Source of the DNA: Clostridiales bacterium
GTDB lineage: Bacteria > Bacillota > Clostridia > Peptostreptococcales > Acidaminobacteraceae
DNA: 44,905 nt
NCBI GenBank assembly: GCA_021107455.1
Contig: JAIOSU010000203.1
Coordinates: 1-44,905, forward strand
Direction: 5' to 3'
In this document: positions 8,048-16,854 of the stretch, in pieces
How the letters are laid out: every line of letters starts with the position of its first letter
Position numbering within the stretch: position 1 is the first letter of the stretch
Program-made: the position numbers and the translations under genes
Notes under the pieces: model-generated
Told to the model about the DNA's origin: nothing
The model's database searches: none
The model's input: only the letters and a program-made list of their open reading frames with translations

Positions 8048-10669
8048 TTATTTACTGTTTAATGCTGCATGAGCTGCTGCAAGTCTTGCAATTGGTACTC
8101 TATATGGTGAACATGAAACATAATTAAGCCCTTCCTTGTGACAGAATGCTATGGATTTTGTTTCACCACCATGCTCTCCACATATACCGACTTTGAGGTC
8201 AGCGTTGGTCTTTCTACCGAGTTCAACGCCCATGTGGATTAATTTTCCAACACCTTCTTGGTCGATTGTTTCAAAAGGATCCTTTTCAAAGACACCTTTC
8301 TTCATATACTCACCTAAGAATTTTCCAGCATCATCTCTCGAGAAACCAAGAGTCATTTGTGTGAGGTCATTGGTACCAAATGAGAAAAATTCTGCTTCCT
8401 CAGCGATCTGATCGGCAATAAGTGCTGCTCTAGGAACTTCAATCATTGTACCTATTTTGTATTCAAAAGTAGTGTTCTCTCTGGCCATGACAGCTTCAAC
8501 GGTCTTTTTGGTCAAAGTCTTGAGAATTGTGAATTCAGCCATGTGCCCAACAAGTGGAATCATGATCTCAGGTTTTACTTTGATATTTTCATTTTTTATG
8601 CAATGTATTGCAGCCTCAGTAATAGCCTCAACCTGCATTTCATATATCTCTGGATAAGTGATTGCAAGTCTACATCCTCTATGACCCAGCATAGGATTGA
8701 CTTCCATTAGGTTTTCAATTTTATGCTTTACGATTGCATAGCTCATGTCGAGATCTTTAGCGAGCCTTTTCATGTCATCCTCTTTGTGCGGAAGGAATTC
8801 ATGAAGAGGTGGATCAAGTAACCTGATGGTTACAGGACGTTCGCCCATTTCACGGAATATTCCAATGAAATCCTCGCGTTGGAATGGCATTAAAAACTGA
8901 AGTGCATCACGTCGTTCTTCAATAGTAGTCGACAGAATCATCTTTCTGACTTTCAGGATTCTGTCATCGCTAAAGAACATATGCTCAGTTCTACAAAGAC
9001 CAATACCCTCCGCTCCAAATCTGACAGCTGTCTCTGCATCTTTAGGTGTATCAGCATTGGTTCTGATTCCAAGAGTTCTGACTTCATCAGCCCACTGGAG
9101 CAATGTGGCGAAATCGCCTGTCAAACCAACTTCCACAGTATCAAGTTTACCTTCGTAAACAGTACCAGTGTTACCATCAAGTGATATATAATCACCTTCG
9201 TTGAATCTTACATCATTGATCACGAAAAACTTATTTTCTTCGTCAACGAACATTTCACTACAACCAGCTACACAGCATTTACCCATGCCGCGTGCAACAA
9301 CCGCGGCGTGTGATGTCATACCACCTCTTGCTGTTAATATACCATTTGCTGTGACCATTCCTTCGATATCTTCAGGGGAGGTTTCAGTTCTGACAAGTAT
9401 ACTTTGAATGCCTTGCTCTTTCATATGAACGACATCATGTGAATGGAAGTAAATTCGACCGGATGCAGCACCTGGTGAAGCAGGAAGTCCTTTAGTCAGA
9501 ACTTTTGCATCATCTAGCGCCTTAGGGCTGAACATTGGATGTAAGAGTTGATCCAGTTGAGTCGGCATAACTCTGAGCAACGCATCCTCTTTATTGATCA
9601 CACCATCAGCAACCAGCTGTACAGCAATACAAACGGCAGCAAATGCGGTTCTTTTGCCCGTACGTGTCTGGAGCAAATATAATTTACCACGTTCAACCGT
9701 GAATTCAATATCTTGCATATCTTTGTAATGAGCTTCAAGTTTATCACATACATCAACAAATTGCTGATAAACTTCTGGCATGACATCCTTAAGTTCATCT
9801 ATATGCTGTGGCGTGCGGATTCCTGCTACAACGTCCTCACCTTGCGCGTTAATCAAGAACTCTCCAAACAACTTGTTCTCACCAGTGGATGGATTTCTAG
9901 TAAATGCTACACCTGTGCCCGAAGTGTTGCCCATATTTCCGAAAACCATGGATTGAATGTTGACAGCAGTTCCTAAATCATGAGGAATGTCATGAAGTCT
10001 ACGATAAATTCTTGCTCTATCATTGTTCCAAGAACCGAAAACAGCCTCTATCGCCATCATCATTTGTTTTTTTGGTTCAGTTGGGAACGGGAATCCTTTT
10101 TCATTTTGTACGATTTCTTTATACTGTTTTATAATGTTGATGAGATCTTCAACTGTCAAATCAGTGTCTTGCTGAGAACCGTTTTGGTGTTTTTGGTTGT
10201 CCATGATCTTATCAAACTTGTATTTTGGAATTTCTAGAACGACGTCACCGAACATTTGAATGAATCTTCTATAACTGTCGTATGCAAATCTACGATTCTC
10301 TGTCAATTTGGCAAGACCTTCTACGGATTCATCGTTAAGTCCGAGATTGAGTACTGTATCCATCATTCCAGGCATGGATACAAATGCGCCTGAACGAACG
10401 GAAACCAACAATGGATCATTGGGATCACCAAGAATCTTACCGGTCTTTTTCTGTAGATCATCCAAATATTGATCGATTTCGCTGACAATATCCGGTACGA
10501 TTTTTTCGCCATCTTTGTAAAATTGGTTGCAGGCTTCGGTGGTGATGGTAAAACCATCTGGTACAGGAAGGCCAATTTTTTTCATTTCCGCTAAATTGGC
10601 GCCCTTACCACCGAGCAATTTTTTCATGTCTTTGTTCCCCTCTTCAAAAGCATAAACAAATTTTCTCAT
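8048..10669 (-). CDS. ppdK: Pyruvate, phosphate dikinase
   Basis: Interconverts pyruvate, ATP and Pi with phosphoenolpyruvate, AMP and PPi in the cytoplasm; 873 aa, essentially the length of the Clostridium symbiosum enzyme (about 874 aa). The N-terminal ATP-grasp domain includes KGANLAEM and VRSGAFVSMPGMMDT. The swivelling phosphohistidine domain carries LTARGGMTSHAAVV with catalytic His454. The C-terminal PEP-binding TIM barrel ends with VGICGEHGG containing the catalytic cysteine (about residue 830). The ATG has an AAGGAAGG ribosome site. The gene for the PPDK regulatory protein lies immediately upstream, which fits reversible phosphorylation control of the Thr two residues before the catalytic His. 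Confidence 0.98.
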   Translation of the reverse strand: MRKFVYAFEEGNKDMKKLLGGKGANLAEMKKIGLPVPDGFTITTEACNQFYKDGEKIVPDIVSEIDQYLDDLQKKTGKILGDPNDPLLVSVRSGAFVSMPGMMDTVLNLGLNDESVEGLAKLTENRRFAYDSYRRFIQMFGDVVLEIPKYKFDKIMDNQKHQNGSQQDTDLTVEDLINIIKQYKEIVQNEKGFPFPTEPKKQMMMAIEAVFGSWNNDRARIYRRLHDIPHDLGTAVNIQSMVFGNMGNTSGTGVAFTRNPSTGENKLFGEFLINAQGEDVVAGIRTPQHIDELKDVMPEVYQQFVDVCDKLEAHYKDMQDIEFTVERGKLYLLQTRTGKRTAFAAVCIAVQLVADGVINKEDALLRVMPTQLDQLLHPMFSPKALDDAKVLTKGLPASPGAASGRIYFHSHDVVHMKEQGIQSILVRTETSPEDIEGMVTANGILTARGGMTSHAAVVARGMGKCCVAGCSEMFVDEENKFFVINDVRFNEGDYISLDGNTGTVYEGKLDTVEVGLTGDFATLLQWADEVRTLGIRTNADTPKDAETAVRFGAEGIGLCRTEHMFFSDDRILKVRKMILSTTIEERRDALQFLMPFQREDFIGIFREMGERPVTIRLLDPPLHEFLPHKEDDMKRLAKDLDMSYAIVKHKIENLMEVNPMLGHRGCRLAITYPEIYEMQVEAITEAAIHCIKNENIKVKPEIMIPLVGHMAEFTILKTLTKKTVEAVMARENTTFEYKIGTMIEVPRAALIADQIAEEAEFFSFGTNDLTQMTLGFSRDDAGKFLGEYMKKGVFEKDPFETIDQEGVGKLIHMGVELGRKTNADLKVGICGEHGGETKSIAFCHKEGLNYVSCSPYRVPIARLAAAHAALNSK

Positions 10670-10699
10670 CTTTTAACCTTCCTTACTCTCTTTATTTTA

Positions 10700-10731
10700 T
10701 AAAAAACCCATAGCAAAAAAATACCATGGGT
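10700..10731 (-). terminator. Rho-independent terminator between the PPDK regulator gene and ppdK
   Basis: On the minus strand ACCCATGG pairs with CTATGGGT (one G-U) around a T-rich loop, followed by TTTTTATAAAAT. The T-run ends about 30 bases from the ppdK start, leaving little room for a separate ppdK promoter. Confidence 0.75.
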
Positions 10732-10747
10732 CAGTTATCAAGGATGT

Positions 10748-11566
10748 CTACTTAAGTTTTATGTTTAGACCGGTTATTTCAAGTATGATGCTGGCAGTTT
10801 CCTCAATCGCTTTAGTCGCCACGTTGATCACAGGACAACCAAGCTGCCTATATACTTTGTCGGCGTATTCGAGTTCTTCCAGTATTCTTTCAAAGTTCGC
10901 ATATTCCACATCGGAAGAGAGACCGAGTGATTTGAGTCGCTCTATTCTCACTTCATTTAATTTTTCAGGTGAGTTTGTCAGTCCGATCAAACGATTTTTA
11001 GGGACTTGAAATATTTCTTTCGCTACAGGTATTTCAGGAACCAGTGGTACGTTTGCGACTTTGACATTTTTATGTGACAAATACATACTGAGCGGTGTTT
11101 TCGACGTTCTCGAAATTCCCAGCAATACAACATCGGCATATTTGAGTCCCCTCAGATCTTTACCGTCATCATATTTTACAGCAAATTCAATTGCGGCTAC
11201 TCGTTCAAAATAGTCGTCATCCAGTTTGTACATTGTTCCAGGTTTACGGGCCGGAGGATCACCGAAAAACGTTTCGAACTGGTTGAGAACCGGTGACAAT
11301 ATGTCGTGACATATGACGTTATGCTTGGCACAAATCAGTTTGATGTTTTGGGTGAGTTCTTCAATAACCGTAGTAAACAGTACAATCGACTGATGTTTAG
11401 CAGCTTCAAGAACGATTTCCTCAACGGCTTCCGTGTCGCGCACATAGTTATACTTTTTGACGACATAATCCTTATTGATAAATTGATTCATTGCTGCTCT
11501 AGCGACATGTGATGCAGTTTCCCCCAAAGAATCTGATAGGATGAAAATCTGATATCGATTGTCCAT
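10748..11566 (-). CDS. Pyruvate, phosphate dikinase regulatory protein (PDRP, DUF299 family)
   Basis: Bifunctional regulator that inactivates PPDK by ADP-dependent phosphorylation of a Thr and reactivates it by Pi-dependent dephosphorylation. About 272 aa from the ATG at 11566, which has GGAGG seven bases upstream; a TTG twelve bases earlier is a less likely start. Family signatures include the N-terminal LSDSLGETA, the FGDPPARKPGTMYKLDDDYFERVAAIEFAVKYDDG region split over residues 101-135, and the P-loop-like GISRTSKTP at about 150-158. It lies 43 bp after glyQS with no terminator seen, so it likely shares the T-box-controlled transcript. A terminator separates it from its target gene ppdK. 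Confidence 0.94.
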   Translation of the reverse strand: MDNRYQIFILSDSLGETASHVARAAMNQFINKDYVVKKYNYVRDTEAVEEIVLEAAKHQSIVLFTTVIEELTQNIKLICAKHNVICHDILSPVLNQFETFFGDPPARKPGTMYKLDDDYFERVAAIEFAVKYDDGKDLRGLKYADVVLLGISRTSKTPLSMYLSHKNVKVANVPLVPEIPVAKEIFQVPKNRLIGLTNSPEKLNEVRIERLKSLGLSSDVEYANFERILEELEYADKVYRQLGCPVINVATKAIEETASIILEITGLNIKLK

Positions 11567-11609
11567 ATTTACCTCCAATTTTTCAGCTTCTTATATTAAT
11601 ATCCATATT

Positions 11610-12998
11610 TTAAAACTTTAATCGCTCATTGATATAATTGATAAGATCACTTATTTTAATACGCTCCTGAATCATGGAGTCTCGATGTCTAATGGTGACA
11701 CTTTGATCTTCTGCTGATTCAAAATCATAAGTGATGCAAAACGGTGTTCCAATTTCATCATGGCGTCTATAACGTTTACCAATACTGCCTGAATCATCAA
11801 ATTCGACATTGAAATGTTCAGATAAAGAAGCATAAATTTCTTCAGCACCTTCATTCAATTTTTTTGAAAGTGGGAAAATAGCTGCTTTTATTGGTGCAAG
11901 GGCAGGATGAAATTTAAGGACTATTCTACTTGTTCCATCTTCTAGCGCCTCTTCGTTGTAAGCATCCACCAAAAATGCAAGCGTCACACGGTCGGCTCCA
12001 AGTGATGGTTCAATGCAAAATGGAACATATTTTTCATTTGTGATTGGATCTTGATAGCTAAGATCGACTTTGGCTTGCGACATATGCGCTTTAAGATCGA
12101 AATCGGTTCTGTCAGCGATTCCCCAAAGTTCACCCCAACCGAATGGAAAACGATATTCGATATCTGTTGTGGCATTGGAATAGTGAGAAAGTTCCTCTGC
12201 ATCATGATCCCTGAATTTTACATTTTCAGGGGTCATTCCGAGCTTATAAAGCCACTCCATACAAAATTCTTTCCAATATGCGAACCATTTCAGATCTTCA
12301 CCAGGCTCACAGAAAAATTCAAGTTCCATTTGTTCGAATTCACGTGTTCTGAATGTGAAGTTACCTGGAGTGATTTCATTTCTGAAAGATTTACCGATTT
12401 GTCCTATACCAAAAGGTATTTTCTTTCTGGAAGCACGTTGAATTGCTTTGAAATTGACAAAAATGCCTTGAGCTGTCTCTGGGCGTAGGAAGATTTCTGT
12501 GGAAGTATCTTCAACCACCCCTTGAAATGTCTTGAACATCAAATTGAACTGTCTTATGTTGGTAAAGTTGTGAGCACCACAATGAACGCATTTGATCGCT
12601 TCCTCTGCGATGTATGCTTCCATTTTCTCATTGCCCCAAGAATCAATCGCTTCAGGTGTTTCGCCTTTGGCTTCCATATGGGCTTCAATAAGTTGATCTG
12701 CTCTATATCTGGTCTTGCATGATTTACAGTCCATAAGTGGGTCGTTGAATCCACCAACATGTCCAGAAGCTACCCAGACTTCGGGATTCATCAAAATTGC
12801 TGTATCAATTCCTACATTGTAAGGACTGCTCTGAACAAATTTTTTCCACCAAGCCTGTTTGACATTATTCTTAAGTTCCACACCAAGTGGGCCATAATCC
12901 CAAGTGTTTGCGAGTCCACCGTAAATATCCGAACCCGGAAATATAAATCCTCTTGATTTAGCTAATGATACCACTTTTTCCATTGTTACTGAATCCAT
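11610..12998 (-). CDS. glyQS: Glycyl-tRNA synthetase (homodimeric type)
   Basis: Class II aminoacyl-tRNA synthetase that charges tRNA-Gly, 462 aa. It begins with the type-specific [22 protein letters not shown] cysteine-rich insertion contains CKSC and CVHC pairs typical of zinc-binding members. Motif 2 is visible in [20 protein letters not shown], and EPSLGADR forms motif 3. A C-terminal anticodon-binding domain starts near [12 protein letters not shown]. This is the single-chain alpha2 form, not the alpha/beta GlyQ-GlyS pair of Bacillus. The ATG has AGGAGG upstream. Expression is controlled by a T-box leader (13031-13228). Confidence 0.97.
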   Translation of the reverse strand: MDSVTMEKVVSLAKSRGFIFPGSDIYGGLANTWDYGPLGVELKNNVKQAWWKKFVQSSPYNVGIDTAILMNPEVWVASGHVGGFNDPLMDCKSCKTRYRADQLIEAHMEAKGETPEAIDSWGNEKMEAYIAEEAIKCVHCGAHNFTNIRQFNLMFKTFQGVVEDTSTEIFLRPETAQGIFVNFKAIQRASRKKIPFGIGQIGKSFRNEITPGNFTFRTREFEQMELEFFCEPGEDLKWFAYWKEFCMEWLYKLGMTPENVKFRDHDAEELSHYSNATTDIEYRFPFGWGELWGIADRTDFDLKAHMSQAKVDLSYQDPITNEKYVPFCIEPSLGADRVTLAFLVDAYNEEALEDGTSRIVLKFHPALAPIKAAIFPLSKKLNEGAEEIYASLSEHFNVEFDDSGSIGKRYRRHDEIGTPFCITYDFESAEDQSVTIRHRDSMIQERIKISDLINYINERLKF

Positions 12999-13030
12999 AT
13001 TGTTATCCTCCTAAATTTTACCATAAACAT

Positions 13031-13228
13031 AAAAAAATCCTCCATCCCTTAATAAAATAAGGGACGAAAGATTATTCCGCGGTTCCACCCTAGTTGACGT
13101 AAAACGTCCACTTTAGTACGCATCGCTCCGAAGCGCCTTTCAATACATGGATTTATCGATTCACACCAACCATCGACTCTCTTACAAACCTGTGTATTTA
13201 CTATTTCTTCATCATAGCAGCAGTATTT
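13031..13228 (-). promoter_or_regulatory. T-box riboswitch leader of glyQS (tRNA-Gly sensing)
   Basis: The conserved T-box AGGGTGGAACCGCGG is at 13077-13091 on the minus strand. It is followed by a terminator whose long GU-containing stem (13039-13070, core CCCTTA/TAAGGG) runs into seven T residues (13031-13037). Upstream are a GATGAAGAAATAGTA start, an AGAGAG motif, a GGTTGGTG apical sequence flanked by TCGAT/ATCGA, and Stem III GACGT-TTT-ACGTC. A GGC triplet at 13135-13137, in a GAAAGGCGC context just before the CTTCGGAG element, is the candidate glycine specifier. Uncharged tRNA-Gly would stabilise the antiterminator and allow glyQS and the PPDK regulator to be transcribed. The T-box identity is secure; the specifier assignment is tentative. 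Confidence 0.93.
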
Positions 13229-13234
13229 TAGATG

Positions 13235-13263
13235 ATTTTAACATAAAGCCAATCACCTGTAAA
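13235..13263 (-). promoter_or_regulatory. Promoter of the T-box-glyQS transcript
   Basis: On the minus strand TTTACA (13258-13263) and TAAAAT (13235-13240) are separated by exactly 17 bp. A start near 13228 would begin the T-box leader at the expected distance. Confidence 0.7.
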
Positions 13264-13280
13264 GTACACATATGAATAAT

Positions 13281-13829
13281 TTACTGACCTGAATTTTCGT
13301 CATCATCCGATTCAAAGATATCATCTTCAAAAAAGTCATCTTCAACAACAGTTTCTTCAGGTTTAGCAGTTGTATTTTTTTCCTTTTTATCTTTTGAAAG
13401 GAAGGATACAAATTCATCAAACTTTTCTTGGGTCAACTCATTGAAATTGATCGTTCCACCATCTTTTTTGAGAATCTTGAGCTCACATCCTGTAGCTACT
13501 GCGGCAATAATGGCTGCAACAGTTGGAATTGTGAAGATCACAGCACTGATTGCTCCTGCCATGATTGGAATATCAACGATAACCTTTCCATTTTTTATGA
13601 TTAGGATCTGATGGACCAAGCCTTCATTCACTAGTGCTTTCAATCTTTCAACGATTTCTTGACCATTGATTTTTTTACCGGTTTTAAAACCGCCGGTTTG
13701 CATTTCTTCAATATCAACGATTGCTTTTAATACGTCACCCTCATTTTTCTCGAGTGCTTCTTTTGCTATTTTATAGCTTACGTTTGTACGGTCAATGACT
13801 TCATCGACCATTTCAAGTGTAATTCTCAT
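13281..13829 (-). CDS. DUF4342 domain membrane protein with UBA-like N-terminus
   Basis: A protein of about 182 aa. The N-terminal 40 residues (VDEVIDRTNVSYKIAKEALEKN and onward) resemble the UBA/EF-Ts-like three-helix domain, VSYEEAKEALE-type. A central segment with NGKVIVDIPIMAG leads into a hydrophobic stretch (about residues 88-112), followed by a very acidic C-terminus. This order matches the DUF4342 family as I recall it; no function is established. The second ATG (13829) is chosen because GAGGAG lies eight bases upstream. TATAAT-like -10 boxes occur near 13865-13870. It is monocistronic in appearance, between the MCP gene and the glyQS promoter. Confidence 0.75.
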   Translation of the reverse strand: MRITLEMVDEVIDRTNVSYKIAKEALEKNEGDVLKAIVDIEEMQTGGFKTGKKINGQEIVERLKALVNEGLVHQILIIKNGKVIVDIPIMAGAISAVIFTIPTVAAIIAAVATGCELKILKKDGGTINFNELTQEKFDEFVSFLSKDKKEKNTTAKPEETVVEDDFFEDDIFESDDDENSGQ

Positions 13830-13946
13830 AATCATCTCTCCTCGATCTATTCTTTATTATAACCATTATATCACTATGAAAATTAAAAAACATACTTTAT
13901 CTGATAATTAGCATGGTTTTAATCGTATTTTAATCATTTGGGCATC

Positions 13947-13978
13947 AAAATAGCGATGGCGTTTGCCATCGCTATTTT
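13947..13978 (-). terminator. Terminator after the chemotaxis receptor gene
   Basis: Perfect 14-bp arms (AAAATAGCGATGGC and its complement) with a 4-nt loop. Transcripts from either strand end in TTTT, so it could work in both directions, though the T-tract is short. Confidence 0.75.
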
Positions 13979-13994
13979 ATGAACTTTGAGTGGT

Positions 13995-15980
13995 TTAGAT
14001 TTTAAATTTATTGATGTTGACTTCAAGATTCTCAGCAAGCTCTCTTAGGTGGTCTGCAGATGATGCGACCTCTTCGACAATTGCAGTTTGTTCTTCCATT
14101 GAGGCACTTACCTCTTCAGATGCTGCAGCAGCTTCCTCGGAAATACTAGCTATGCTTGAGATACTGTCGAGGATTTCCACTTTGCTGACATCTAGAACTT
14201 CTATATCTTTTGATACGGAATCAATGACTGTCTGAATGCTATTGATGGCTTCAAATATGGATTTAAAGGAATCTTCCACTCTGTAGACAGCTTCATTTTG
14301 GTCATTAGATCTCGCTTTGACTTCCTGCATGATATTGACGGTGTTTTTACTACCGGTCTGAATGCTCATAACGATGTTTTTGATTTCACCCGCGGCTTTG
14401 CTGGACTCTTCGGCCAGTTTGCGAATTTCATCTGCGACAACTGCAAAACCTCTACCATGTTCGCCTGCTCTTGCAGCTTCAATTGAAGCATTGAGAGCAA
14501 GAAGATTCGTTTGCTCAGCGATAGTGCTGATTGCTTGAACAATACTGCTGATATCTTTGGATTGCTTTTCAAGTTCAAGTATTGATGTCTCAGTCTTTAG
14601 AGTAGCCTCGTTGTTCTCAGTATTTTTTTCTCTCAATACTCTTACAGCTTCTTCGCTAGATGCATTGACTTCACTGGCGTTATTGGCAAGTTTGATCATA
14701 CCAACGATGTTGTCGGTGAGTGTACGGATATTTTCACCCATCTGATCTGCGATTCTGCTACTTGTTTCACTATCTTGTGCTTGTTTCGTCGCTCCGGCAG
14801 CTACTTCTTCAACGGCGTGGGAAACCTCTTTGGAAGCCAAGTTCGCGCGATCTGATAAGCCTACCAGATAATTGGCGGAAGTCAGTACATTCTTGGTAGC
14901 ATCGTTAACATTACCGACAAGACCTGAAATGTTATCAATCATAAAGTTGAGATCATTTCCTAGTCTTCCAATTTCATCATTCGTTTTTACCGTAATGCGC
15001 TTGGTCAAATCCCCTTTGCTCACTACACTAAGTGTCTCGGACATATTTTTGACATTCTTTATGATTGTGTTTGAAAAGATTACAGCAGCAACTATAGCAA
15101 GAGCCAAAAGTATAGTAGCTATTATGACGATGGTCAATAAAAGTTTGTTTGTGGATTCAGCGATTTCACGTTCATCTACTACTGCGAGAATTTTCCATCC
15201 CAAAGATTCCACATTCGTTAAAAATGCAACTCGATCCACTCCATCTCTTTCGTATTCATATTGTCCTGAAGTGTTGGTCTCGACGAATGTCCTAAGACCA
15301 TCTATGGAGATTGGTTTATTGATGAGCTCCGGATCAGGATGAGTAAACGGCGTATTGTCAGGACCGATTAAAATAATGTAACCATACTTGCCAATCTTTA
15401 CATTGTTGGCCAGATCCGAAATCTGAGAAATATCAAGATCAAGTGCCAATACACCTTCAAGTGATCCAGATGGACTTATAACCGGTGCTCCAGCCGATAT
15501 GACTATAGCGCCTTCTATGGCATCCACATAAGGAGCTGTCCAAATTAATCCATTCTTGTTTACAGCGTCGATATACCACGGTCTGCTTGTCGGATCGTAA
15601 TCAGATGGCAGATCGACTTCGGGATATATATGGAACGCCTTATCCTTGTAGCCCACGTATACATTCTTCACTTCTGAGTACTCATTTATGAAAGACTCAA
15701 ACGATTTGTACATCCATGTTCTGCTTTCAGCATCGGTTCTACCTAGTTTGATATTGGCATCCGTTGACAAAAGCCCTGTTGCTCTTGAATAAATCGCCAT
15801 ATAGTTTTCTATGCTTTGTTTTACTAGAGCTGATTGCTCTTGACTGGTGTTTGTCAAATTCTCGAAATATGAATCTGATGTGGTCTTGTAAACCGTAGCA
15901 CTGAGTGCGATCATCGGTATTGCAATGACCAGTACAAAAGCAATGATCAGCTTAGCTCTTAAGCTCATGTGTTTTTTCAT
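13995..15980 (-). CDS. Methyl-accepting chemotaxis protein with dCache sensor
   Basis: Transmembrane chemoreceptor, 661 aa. The first membrane helix is at about residues 10-30. The extracellular region (about 31-280) has double-Cache features such as [12 protein letters not shown] and [14 protein letters not shown], suggesting direct binding of a small ligand such as an amino acid. A second membrane helix lies near 280-303. A HAMP domain follows, then a long coiled-coil signalling domain with the conserved hairpin tip [19 protein letters not shown] at about 490-510, which contacts CheA and CheW. There is no C-terminal CheR-tethering pentapeptide. The gene has its own AT-rich upstream region with TATAAT-like boxes and a GAGGAGG ribosome site. 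No other chemotaxis or flagellar gene is nearby, and it interrupts the common recO-glyS neighbourhood. Confidence 0.95.
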   Translation of the reverse strand: MKKHMSLRAKLIIAFVLVIAIPMIALSATVYKTTSDSYFENLTNTSQEQSALVKQSIENYMAIYSRATGLLSTDANIKLGRTDAESRTWMYKSFESFINEYSEVKNVYVGYKDKAFHIYPEVDLPSDYDPTSRPWYIDAVNKNGLIWTAPYVDAIEGAIVISAGAPVISPSGSLEGVLALDLDISQISDLANNVKIGKYGYIILIGPDNTPFTHPDPELINKPISIDGLRTFVETNTSGQYEYERDGVDRVAFLTNVESLGWKILAVVDEREIAESTNKLLLTIVIIATILLALAIVAAVIFSNTIIKNVKNMSETLSVVSKGDLTKRITVKTNDEIGRLGNDLNFMIDNISGLVGNVNDATKNVLTSANYLVGLSDRANLASKEVSHAVEEVAAGATKQAQDSETSSRIADQMGENIRTLTDNIVGMIKLANNASEVNASSEEAVRVLREKNTENNEATLKTETSILELEKQSKDISSIVQAISTIAEQTNLLALNASIEAARAGEHGRGFAVVADEIRKLAEESSKAAGEIKNIVMSIQTGSKNTVNIMQEVKARSNDQNEAVYRVEDSFKSIFEAINSIQTVIDSVSKDIEVLDVSKVEILDSISSIASISEEAAAASEEVSASMEEQTAIVEEVASSADHLRELAENLEVNINKFKI

Positions 15981-16060
15981 ATAAACCTCCTCAAAGTTGG
16001 ATAATAATTATAATTTTATATATACCCATTATATTAAATTATATTAACACACATCGAGTC

Positions 16061-16090
16061 AAAAAAAAAGAAAATGCTTCCACATTTTCT
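16061..16090 (-). terminator. Rho-independent terminator after recO
   Basis: AGAAAATG and CATTTTCT form an 8-bp stem with a 6-nt loop. On the minus strand it is followed by nine T residues. It closes the phoH-to-recO cluster. Confidence 0.85.
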
Positions 16091-16108
16091 AATAAACTTA
16101 AAAAAATT

Positions 16109-16849
16109 TCATAAGATGTCCAAAAAATCCTTAGACTTGATTTTCGTTATGCCTTGATGTACCATTAAGAATTTTTCAAATATTTCTATGATCTTGATTG
16201 TGTAGTTCGGATGAATCTTTGTTTTGACGATTACCCGTACATCCTTTTCCATCAAGTACATCATAATACTTATAAACTGTTGATTCAGTTTTATAGGCTC
16301 CGGTCCACCTTTGCAATTCGAACAAATCATTCCGCCAGAATGGATTGAGAAATAAAATTGATCAGTGGTTGCCCCACAATGAATACATGTGTTGTCAAAA
16401 TGAGGTTTATGTCCAGTAATTTTGGCCAACTTTATAAGATAGGCCGCTCTGAGTAAATTATAATCGATATCTTGTAATGACAACAAGTGAACGATCTCAA
16501 CGATCAACTGAAAATGCTCAGTGTCAGCAATATTAGGATAGATTGTCAAATTACATAGCTCTATAAAATAATTGCCAAACGCCAGTGAGTTCAAATCATC
16601 AGCAATCCTAAAATGTGAGTCGTGAATGTCGAATGAAGTTACTTTCATGGTTTTAGTCTTGGTATTTAAAATGAAACGACCGAAAACAAATGGTTTTGAG
16701 CAAGCGGCAAGAGGAGATTTAGAACTTTTCGCTCCATTTGAAACCACTTCCATTTTTCCAGCTTTTTTTGTAAATAGAGTCAAGAAAATATCATTGTTGA
16801 TGCTTTTATTAGCTCTGAGTACAATTGCGTCAGTCTCAAAATACATCAT
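16109..16849 (-). CDS. recO: DNA repair protein RecO
   Basis: Recombination mediator that loads RecA on SSB-coated single-stranded DNA in the RecFOR pathway, 246 aa. The N-terminal OB-fold begins with FETDAIVLRANKSINNDIFLTLFTKKAGKMEVV, a typical RecO opening. The C-terminal half contains a four-cysteine zinc site, CIHCG and CSNC, spaced by a short loop with a SGGM element. Two adjacent ATGs (16849 and 16846) follow a GTAGGTG sequence, and either may be used. Its gap to mgtE is 5 bp, and it closes the conserved era-recO cluster before a strong terminator. Confidence 0.93.
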   Translation of the reverse strand: MMYFETDAIVLRANKSINNDIFLTLFTKKAGKMEVVSNGAKSSKSPLAACSKPFVFGRFILNTKTKTMKVTSFDIHDSHFRIADDLNSLAFGNYFIELCNLTIYPNIADTEHFQLIVEIVHLLSLQDIDYNLLRAAYLIKLAKITGHKPHFDNTCIHCGATTDQFYFSIHSGGMICSNCKGGPEPIKLNQQFISIMMYLMEKDVRVIVKTKIHPNYTIKIIEIFEKFLMVHQGITKIKSKDFLDIL

Positions 16850-16854
16850 TACAC

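Noticed and set aside
12051-12488. Plus-strand frame of 145 codons opposite glyQS
   Set aside because: It lies wholly inside a well-conserved synthetase gene, has no ribosome site and gives no recognisable protein.
13031-13228. A tRNA or other structural RNA gene in the gap before glyQS
   Set aside because: The conserved T-box sequence and terminator explain the structure; no cloverleaf was found.
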